NCBI GenBank assembly: GCA_021234155.1
Contig: JAJEKV010000033.1
Coordinates: forward strand, 10,486,163-10,550,162
DNA: 64,000 nt
DNA from: Isoetes taiwanensis
Lineage: Eukaryota; Streptophyta; Lycopodiopsida; Isoetales; Isoetaceae
Direction: 5' to 3'
Both the position numbers and the translations under genes were made by a program. The notes beneath the pieces were generated by a model. It was not told where the DNA came from, made no database searches, and was given only the letters and a program-made list of their open reading frames with translations. Position 1 is the first letter of the stretch, and every line of letters starts with the position of its first letter. Shown piece after piece: positions 56,800 through 64,000 of the stretch.

Positions 56800-56919
56800 G
56801 TGGAACAGAAACAAGTCGAACATTCTTGTGCTGGAATGGGAGCTGGCTACCTCCAGCACCCAGGAGCGTCGGCCAGCTCCCATTCCAGCACAAGAATGCT
56901 CTCCTTGTTTCTGTTCCAC
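56800..56919. ncRNA. Near-perfect hairpin, MIRNA-like or MITE-like
   Basis: GTGGAACAGAAACAAG (56800-56815), then five unpaired bases, then 27 bases (56821-56847, starting CATTCTTGTGCTGGAATGGG) are followed by a 24-nt loop and their exact complement (56872-56898), five bases, and the complement of the first part (56904-56919). The result is 48-nt arms with one symmetric 5x5 internal loop. It could be a young microRNA precursor, an inverted duplication or a tiny foldback element. No match to a known plant microRNA is recognised. Confidence 0.55.
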
Positions 56920-57109
56920 ATAACGTAAGGGCCCTTGGGCACCTATTCTCCTACCAAAAAAAGGCGGACCTCCTATTTCGGCATTTTCGTCTGATTATTA
57001 AAAAGTGTAATTTCTGTGGATGGCGGGCTAATTTTTGTGAACGAAAACATGCCAGAAAATACTTTTGGCACACCGGAAGTACTTGGCCTGCGATTTTTTT
57101 GTTAAGAAA

Positions 57110-57200
57110 CTTTTGCCAATAGAAAGTTTTGCAGAACACGCCCAGGCTCGCAGTTGCTGCTCGCCAGGGCTTTCGCCGCAAAACTTTCTGTCGGCAAAAA
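57110..57200. repeat. Short inverted repeat with mismatched centre
   Basis: TTTTGCCAATAGAAAGTTTTGC at about 57110-57131 (two halves with a mismatched spacer) pairs with GCAAAACTTTC...GGCAAAA at about 57178-57200. A (TAGAA)-rich phrase follows at 57215-57240 that recalls the LINE tail on the other strand. It is probably a small foldback or repeat fragment. Confidence 0.5.
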
Positions 57201-57332
57201 TTACCTATTCCTTAATGGAATATAATAGAATAGAATTAATTTTTCCATTCATTGAGGTAAAAAAAAGCGTATGGGACCTAAGCAAAGAACACATCACACC
57301 TATTACTGTGATTTGTGTCGCAATTTGATGTC

Positions 57333-57560
57333 ATGAGATGTCATAATAGGCCACTATTTACTGTAAGAAAAGCCTATAATAGGCAAAATTTGATGGCTGT
57401 GAACATTATGTTTTGTTTTCGGGTTGCTAGACCCTTTGTAGTGTTGATAATGCCATGCAATCACCATAAGATGTCATAGGCCATTATTAGGTGTAAGAAA
57501 AGACTATAAGCTTCAAATTTGCCTCCCCTAATCATTACGTTTTGTTTTGGATTGCACTTA
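57333..57560 (+). repeat. Diverged ~90-bp direct duplication
   Basis: AGATGTCATAATAGGCCACT... at 57333 recurs in diverged form at about 57469 (AGATGTCATAGGCCATTATT). Both continue with GTGTAAGAAAAG/CTGTAAGAAAAG and end near TTACGTTTTGTTTTGG or its variant. Non-coding. Confidence 0.6.
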
Positions 57561-57869
57561 GAAGAACCTTAAAGAATTGGCCACAACTGTTTCCAAGTTT
57601 AGTGAACATGTTCTTAAAGATTATCCTTTCTTTTACAAGAAATTTATCGCGGCGACATTCTTTATATGATAGCAAATAGACATTTTAAATATTACCCCCA
57701 TTGAATGCAATAACTAGGCTAACTAAACTAATATAAAAAATATACAAGAATTGAATGCGTGTTCTTGCCTTATGTTTCGGTGGGATAAAGAGATGATGTT
57801 TTTAATTACCATGGGTGCTCACTTGCCTATTTTTATCCCCGTCGTCTTTTATTCTTTAAGTTTATTTAT

Positions 57870-58330
57870 TTCACCCAATGGTTACCAATGGTTTTGAGCT
57901 TCAATGTTGAGCAGCCCAGATCGATAGCCTAACCACTAAACAATCACTGCATGAGTGTTTTTCTCTCTCTTTCTGTTAAATGTCTAGTGATAATCAGTGG
58001 GTTGTGAACTTCGAAAGGATATGATTCGAAAGTCTGACCACTAGGCCAACACCGTGATGTTAACATCATTCTCTCCCTTTTATCTTACTCATTGCACCTA
58101 GTGGCAGGCAATAGATTTTGAGCTTCGATAGGGGAACACTCTAGATCGATAGCCTAACTACCAAACAACAACTGCGATGAATGTTCCTTCCTCCCCACCC
58201 TCCCCCCACCCCCAACTTTTTTTTTAACATCCAATGGTAGTCAGCGGATTGTGAACTTTGAAAGGGGATACCCTGATTCGAAAGTCTGACCACTAGGCCA
58301 ACAACATGATGATACAACATTTTGTTACTC
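57870..58330. repeat. Array of ~120-bp tRNA-like units, minus strand
   Basis: Phrases such as GATTCGAAAGTCTGACCACTAGGCC (split here: GATTCGAAAGTCTG then ACCACTAGGCCAAC) and GATCGATAGCCTAACYACYA alternate roughly every 110-125 bp, four times. Read on the minus strand, GGCCTAGTGGTCAGAC resembles a pol III A box and TTCGAATC a B-box core, but their spacing is too short for a tRNA. Likely SINE-derived tandem repeats. Confidence 0.5.
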
Positions 58331-60354
58331 CTTAGTATATATATTTGTTTTTCTCTCCAAGCTTTCCAACCTCATTCCTTTTTTCTTTTTGTTTGTTTGT
58401 TTTTTTTTTTTTTGCATCCCTACATGAACCACGGATATGCAAATCTTGGCTCTGATAACCATGATAGAAACTAAGGTGGCATGTGTATACCACCTGCTTG
58501 AACCAAGTGTGCCTTAATAATTGAGCTATTGGGCCTGCTTTATAGGAAGTGTCGTATGATTGTTTTGGTTTTTCTACCAAATCTTACCATAGAATTCAAT
58601 GAACAAAAGGAAAAGGGGAAATTTACCCTGGAGGTTTATGCTAGCAGTAAACCTTAACAATGTAGTCCTCAGCAAAGATGCTTTTGAGGTATTTTTCTTG
58701 GTTGGTGCCTCCTTTGCCTACTGCCAAGATAAAAAACCTTCCTCAAAGTGAGCCCCAAGTACAGAGAAAACTAAAGAAGATCTTTAGAGATGCCCATCTA
58801 TGCTCAAAATGGATTACACTTTGTTCTTTATTAGGAGAATTGAGACAAAGCTGGATGCAACAGTCCAGCAATGTAGTACATGATGCAGCAAATTCATCCT
58901 CTAGAAAGGATTTAACACTATGTACATGTTAGTAATATCAAAACCATTACATCTCGATTACAAACGGTGAAAGTATTCTCATACAGGTATGTAGGCATAT
59001 CCATTCTAAGTAACTGAAATGAAAATGGAGTTATTGCATGGATCGAAGAAGCTTACATGCAGTTGTTAGTATGTTAACAAGATCACATATTTAACAAAAT
59101 TTGGACTCATTCAAAGATGCCATGATGAGATTTTATGTATTTTTAACTCTTAATGATTTTAATAATTTGTTCAACTCATCATCAAATCAAAAGTATGATG
59201 GTTATTAAAGTATAAAATTGCTTTCTAATTTAAATTTTCACTTTAATCTATTTAGAATAAAATTTTTCACGAAGCCTCTGTTTTGTTTTCTTCTTCTTCG
59301 AAATCGCCGCTGCAGCAAGTATAAGCCCTTTTTCTTGTTGGGTTCCCGGGGGTTTCACCTTTTTGTACACGTATGACCCAAGTGCGTGACTGGATAGGGG
59401 TTTTTTCAAATTCAAAACGTCCGTATATGGACTGGTCTTTCATACGGTCGACCACCATTCTTCCCGCAAGTGGTCGAGAAGGGGGAGTTGGGCGGGAAGG
59501 TCCGATCCGTATGCTACGTTAGGGCCTACTCCTACTTCGAATGCTCTGAAGAACCGAGGCGCCATCAAAATGGACAATTGTTTTCCACTGGTGTATGTAC
59601 TTCAGTGCTTCTTTGCCTCAAAATGCAATATATACTTAGTTTGTGTTGGATTTGGGCTCGGTTTATGCAGATTCGATTCACTTTTCATGTATCTTTTTAT
59701 TAACAGAGATGGAAGCCGTCTGTAGCAAGTGGTGACTTAATTTCTGACTTTGAGCATTTCGATGGGGGCAAAAATGGGCTTATCGGAGGAGTAAAATCGG
59801 CTTATCCAAGGCAGCAAATCGGTCCTGGTCTTAGGTAGATTCTCATATTCTTTTTTTTTTTTTTGTTGTACGATCTCCTTTGGTTTTCAACCTGCTTCTT
59901 TGGTGCTAATAAGGTCTGCCCGAATGCATTACATTTTGTTTCCTTGCACGGTGTCCTATTACTCTGCATTTTTGTACATGCAAGGTTTGAGGCATCATTT
60001 TCTTGCTCGAGATCAAATATGGGTCCATCTCACCTGCTGAAACTGCTTTGTGTTTGTGGCAAGTGCAAGCAAGGAAGTTAGGTATGTGTTTGCGGATTTG
60101 GGAGCTTTTTAATGTTGTGCAAGAGCAAGAAAGTAGTGGGTTTGCAGGTAAACTTCCTGATCTATGATTTGGTTCAAGCTTTTGCAGGTGATAATTAGTT
60201 TTAGCCTTGACATGCAGCTGCACTTGCATCTACAATCAAGCTATCAGAAGACATCTCAATCAAGTTTTTCTAGGTACATTATCTTCAGGTTCATAGCCCC
60301 TTAATCCTCAATCTTCTATGCCCGAAAATCATAATTCTAGCATGGCTTGACCAA
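58331..60354. other. AT-rich DNA, no supported gene
   Basis: Poly(T) runs at about 58400 and 59852. Open frames near 58678, 59470 and 59863 lack domains. The 59.3-60.3 kb part has plausible transcript-like composition leading into the poly(A)-ended segment that follows, but no exon could be fixed. Confidence 0.35.
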
Positions 60355-60814
60355 GTGGCTGATCTATGGAGGCAAACGAATTACACAGCACTAGCACCAT
60401 CAGCTGCAGCTATAGTTCCTTCTAATCTCCACGTTGTTGCTTCTGATTCTCATGCTTCTGAGATTGTTATGGCTGATAATCCTAATCTTCAGTGCGCTAA
60501 AGAGTCATGGCAACAGGTCAATTGGAAGAAGGCAGCAAGGAAGAAGTCTGTTATGTCATCTCATGAGTCTATCCTACCTCGTACTATTCAGTGGCATGAT
60601 AATTTGATGTCTGTTGATGATCAGCACGATGTCGCAGACTATGTTGATAGTGATGAGGCCATTAAACGCCTCAAGGTGGCACAAGGAGTATGATTATATA
60701 CTGTGTATGGGTGGTTTTACTTAGTGGACTATTTCGTCCTCTTGGTTTTGAGTCCCATGTCACAGGTCCCTTGTATGTATCTTGATTTTCCTTGATAATA
60801 GATTGTCGTCCTTC

Positions 60815-60840
<26 letters not shown>
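60355..60840 (+). mobile_element. Poly(A)-ended retrosequence with short ORF
   Basis: An open frame (60355-60693) containing NLQCAKESWQQVNWKKAARK is followed by a ~120-bp 3' part and a run of about 25 A (60816-60840), as in a LINE or processed retrocopy 3' end. The VNWKKAA phrase recalls ORF1 of some plant LINEs, but this is weak. No target-site duplication was identified, and the 5' end is unknown. Confidence 0.4.
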
Positions 60841-60845
<5 letters not shown>

Positions 60846-61035
60846 TGCAATAGCAGCATCGCGCTGAATCTTCCAGATTTCTACCTGTTCCGACTCTGAA
60901 AACCTCCTTATATTGTCTTTTTTCTGAACGATGACAGAAACTACCATTTTCTATCTTGAGATATTGCTATTTTGAAAATAAGACATCGATCTGTTTCAAA
61001 GCTAACCGAGATGTAGCCTCGATCTTCTCTTTTTT

Positions 61036-61981
61036 TCAATAAATAAAGGGTAAACAAATGAACAAATTAAGGATAAACAGTAGCACACAGGTAAAATAGA
61101 TCTGTAACATAAAGAAGCCCCAGATCCACGGGTTCTCCTGTCCTGTCTGAGATATATTCTTGCCGCTATTATTGGTAATGTAAGCACTAGTCTTGATGGC
61201 AGATTTGACAGCAGTAGGGATCCATGCAGAATGAGCAGCCTTGAGGAGTGCTGCCAAATGTTCCTGATTGCATGCTATATTAGACTCTCCTTGGATCACC
61301 ATCATTCTTTCAAGGTGAATTAGTTTCAGGCCATGCTACTAGAATGTTAAAACCAGGAGCAAGGAGCAATTATACCAGGCTTTATTAAATCAAGTATAAC
61401 AATATTAGAAGCCATTTGTGAAGAAGGTTTTGATCCAAAGGCAGTGCCAAAGAACTTGATTCTTGCACTTGCATTTCGTATTGAGTTGATATCTTGTTGT
61501 ACGTTTTTCCTGTTTGTACTTTTTATTGTAACTACAGGTGCCATGTAGCTACTAGACCATGTGGCAAGGGGGCAATGACATGTATCAAGCCTTTCCCTCG
61601 CCATTTGAAACTGCAGATCCTGCTGTAACATCCCAACCTTTTAGTGTTCACATACCAAGATCTTGCCTCTAACTATGTTGCTCTTTGGATAATTAGGCAA
61701 GTATTCATCCACATAAACAAGTGGAATAATAAGGCCTGAGATACTTGAGAACTGGTGAGGGTCTGGCCTTGGAAAGCCATACCATTTTTAAGCTCAGCCA
61801 TTGCATAAAAAATTATGTCTATGGTGCTAGCTTCTACGGTTGTAATCCAAGGGGCAACTCTTGTGATGACAGTGCCAAGAGCTGGTCCATTGTTTCCAGC
61901 AGAAGCTGAGACGAAGAAGCCATGTTTGGAAGCAGAAAACATAGCAATTGTTGTGGGGTCTTGGTCAAAATTTGGATCCAA
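61036..61981 (-). pseudogene. Decayed plant subtilase (S8 protease)
   Basis: Minus-strand pieces follow a plant subtilisin-like protease. 61981-61673: FFVSASAGNNGPALGTVITR, then PWITTVEASTIDIIFYA. 61631-61347: NSIRNASARIKFFGTAFGSK, then VILDLIKPGIIAPCSWF. 61305-61036: QEHLAALLKAAHSAWIPTAV, then YITNNSGKNIS. The oxyanion Asn stretch (SAGNNGP) is present; the GTSMACPH block around the catalytic Ser is altered (GESNIACNQEH). Stops, frame changes and loss of the prodomain and catalytic Asp/His regions show a non-functional fragment. Subtilases are secreted proteases; the signal peptide region is absent here. Confidence 0.82.
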
Positions 61982-62085
61982 ACTTAATTAGTGATAGTGT
62001 TGTAGTCAGATGCTCATTTTTAAATACTTATTAAATTAGTCTTAACAGAGTTTTTTTTTTTTTTTTTTTTTTTTTGTAATGGCAG

Positions 62086-62488
62086 CATAGAGCCTTGGAC
62101 TATCTGAATGGGACAAGCCCAGGTATTATCTTTAAGATGAAACCCAAGAAAGAGAAAGAGATTATGAACCCAGTAAGTATATTTAATACAATATTCATGG
62201 TTTGTTTGAAGTTAAATTAATCTTGTACTTGTATATTTTATATGTAGAACATTTGCTCCATTGAAAGTGACTTTGATAAAGAACGGGTATGAACTCTTTG
62301 TTTCCTAAATTTGCATTGCATCAAATTTCTTAAATTAGAGCTAATTTCTCCATTGAACGAAGCAGGAGGAAGGAAGGTTCTTTTATCGTCCGCGGAGGCC
62401 AATCGGCCTATGGGAGGAGGACAATGACGAAGGCAAAAGAGTTGAGGCTGAAAAAAATGAGGATGACTTTGCAAATCAACAGGATTGA
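62086..62488 (+). CDS. Last three exons of an unidentified gene
   Basis: Exons 62086-62172 (HRALDYLNGTSPGIIFKMKP...EIMNP), 62248-62286 (NICSIESDFDKER) and 62366-62488 (EEGRFFYRPRRPIGLWEEDN...FANQQD-stop) are all phase 0 with good GT-AG borders. The C-terminus is charged and acidic. The first acceptor is preceded by an uninterrupted run of about 25 T, which serves as its polypyrimidine tract. Upstream exons were not found, as the decayed subtilase lies there on the other strand. The family is not recognised. Phase agreement over three exons makes real coding likely, but the gene may be truncated at its 5' side. Confidence 0.55.
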
Positions 62489-62829
62489 ATTTTATCACTT
62501 TTAAGTGATTTGAAGTTCAAGGCAGTTTTTTATTTAACATTTTGAAATGTCTCATTAGAAGCATGAACTCAATGCTCAAGTTCTTTGCTGTTTATGTCCC
62601 TTATCAGCAATGAAATCGATTATTTTGTTTTAATAAAACTACCAAGCTTGTTATTAATTTTCTCATTTTTTTTGTTGCAAAGTTGTACCCGTATAGCAAA
62701 ATATTTTTGTGCTTGTATTGTTATTGTCTTGACAAATCTTCGTTCTTAGATTGTCAATATTTCGTCAATGGTGCCCGTTATTTCTTTGCAAAGTTTTATT
62801 GCTAGGTTGATAAAATTTCATAAATGGTG

Positions 62830-63415
62830 CCTGGTGTAATTTTGACACTAGCTATAACCCAAATCTTGTCACTATGTATTTGTAGTTTTGACACAAATCA
62901 CTACTTAACATTGATTAAAAGTTTGTCATAAACTATAGTACAACTCAACACACTGTTGCTTGGTATTATGGACACTAAATTGCTACCACCGTTGATGCTC
63001 ATTTGTCATAATATGAGTTGCAAGCTTGTTGGAAACTTGGTGTAATTTTGACACGAGCTATAACCCAAAGCTTGTCACTATGTATTTGTAGTTTTGAAAC
63101 AACGTATTAACATTGTTGTAAGTTTGTCATGAACCATAGTACAATTCAACACAATGCTTCTTATATTCTTGACACTAAACTGCTATCATAGGTGATGCAA
63201 ATTTGTCATAATACGAGTTTCAAGCTTGTTGGAAACTTTCTTAGTATCGAATTATTTTGGTCACAATTTTGACTCAATGGTAGTCACCCCAGTGACCAAT
63301 GATGACGTCTAGTATAGTGACGAAATTTTGACCATTTTAGGAATATTGAAGGTTCACTTAGTGTCAACTTTTTTGTTACTATGCTAGACACTATAACCCC
63401 CATTCTCTTGTAGTG
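62830..63415. mobile_element. Right end of a CACTA (En/Spm-type) element
   Basis: At 63415 the plus strand ends ...CATTCTCTTGTAGTG; its complement reads CACTACAAGAGAATGGGGG, the classic CACTA terminus. Inside it two ~205-bp tandem, diverged units (from about 62830 and 63035) share AGCTTGTCACTATGTATTTG and GCAAGCTTGTTGGAAAC-type phrases, as in CACTA subterminal repeats. No left terminus was found in the window, so this is a truncated end or the left end is decayed. Confidence 0.6.
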
Positions 63416-63503
63416 AGGGATAGTTTCTGTACGTAAGAAATCTAAACTGACATATAAAGTTAAAAAATACGTGTTTAAAAAAAAAAACATATTTTTTAGT
63501 TGC

Positions 63504-63510
<7 letters not shown>

Positions 63511-63537
<27 letters not shown>

Positions 63538-63692
63538 GCGTATACGAAATCTTCTAAACCGCGTACGCGGAAGTTGTTTCGCGTATGCAAAACAGTGAAA
63601 ACTGCGTAGGCGAACAAATTTTTTTTTTCCGCTTTCGCGTATGCGATTTATATTGTTTCGCATACACGGTTTAGAAGGTTTTGCGTACGCGA
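63511..63692. repeat. T-run and CG-rich palindromic inverted repeat
   Basis: After a T27 run (63511-63537), the phrase GCGTATACGAAATCTTCTAA...CCGCGTACGCG (about 63538-63570) is inverted at about 63659-63692 (CGCATACACGGTTTAGAAGG...GCGTACGCG). Several more GCGTAYGCG palindromes lie between. This resembles a subterminal repeat zone of a DNA element whose remainder lies beyond the window. Confidence 0.6.
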
Positions 63693-64000
63693 AATTCAAA
63701 TTTCAAATTTATGACATTAAAAAAAAAATCGGTATCAGCGATTTTCAACATTTTTGGCGACGCGGAAACAAGATAAAGTCGTAGTTTAATTTTTTTTGGC
63801 GTCGCGCGGTTTTCATTGTTTAGCAGACGCCGAAAAGTTTTTACGTCTGGCGCTTTAGTTCTTTTCGAGTACGTGAAAATCTTCCGATGCCGTAATTGTT
63901 TTTTGCCGTATTTTTTGCGTATTATATGGCAAATTTGTGTCATATCATACGAATAATACGTATTGCATATAAAACGTAGGGAGTATTGAACCTATCCTTG
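63693..64000. other. AT-rich end of window
   Basis: No gene recognised. It contains further CG-bearing phrases (GTCGCGCGG, GACGCCGAAAAG) in otherwise AT-rich DNA, possibly continuing the element at 63511-63692. Confidence 0.35.

Noticed and set aside
1-64000. CRISPR-like arrays
   Set aside because: The regular array at 3.2-3.4 kb has 41-bp period with near-identical linkers and palindromic cores in a plant transposon; there are no unique spacers and no cas genes.

Overview
The window looks like nuclear DNA from a seed-free vascular plant, most likely a fern or lycophyte-type genome. This is an inference from several features: an intronless 608-residue PLS-type PPR gene, a complete eight-exon AUX1/LAX auxin carrier gene, plant-type GT-AG introns, and host genes widely spaced in AT-rich DNA crowded with decayed mobile elements. 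No species can be named from the sequence alone. No telomere repeat, rDNA, organelle block or CRISPR array was seen.

Layout, left to right. 2.0-5.6 kb holds a decayed DNA transposon related to the DUF7869 family, with 14-bp palindromes at an exact 41-bp spacing. 5.7-10.33 kb is a GC-rich, broken LINE ending in a (TTCTA)n tail. 13.8-15.65 kb holds exons of an unidentified gene (- strand) with a hydrophobic C-terminus. 16.4-22.1 kb is two long direct repeats flanking a Penelope-like reverse transcriptase. 23.9-26.5 kb is a head-to-head host gene pair: PPR protein (-) and TARG1/OARD1-type macrodomain hydrolase (+). 27.1-34.2 kb is repeat-rich, with an LTR-like start, a glycosyltransferase fragment and tandem duplications. 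34.2-38.9 kb is a second LINE of the same family, split by a 2,450-bp LTR-like insertion with a 5-bp target duplication.

39.9-49.8 kb is the most informative locus. Exons of an ESCRT-III VPS2/CHMP2-like gene (- strand) are separated by an 8,481-bp DNA transposon (41087-49567) with matching terminal inverted repeats and a TAAG target duplication. Inside it are a + strand Cys-rich gene resembling the N-terminal half of a DUF7869-type transposase, and convergent - strand genes: a coiled-coil/RING-like/Ulp1-like protein and an FCP1/NIF-type HAD phosphatase-like protein. Both - strand domains carry changes at catalytic positions.

51.2-53.0 kb is a long inverted repeat with ~0.8 kb arms. 53.77-55.76 kb is the AUX1/LAX gene, followed by a small CCHC zinc-finger gene (56.0-56.5 kb) and a near-perfect 48-bp-arm hairpin (56.8-56.9 kb). 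57-64 kb holds repeat arrays, a decayed subtilase (-), the last three exons of an unidentified gene (+), and the right end of a CACTA-type element.

The host genes do not form a pathway. They are ordinary plant housekeeping or developmental genes (RNA processing, ADP-ribose removal, membrane remodelling, auxin uptake) embedded in transposon debris. The elements repeatedly nest: an LTR-like element in a LINE, a DNA transposon and SINE-like units in VPS2 introns, and an RT between copies of a duplicated segment.
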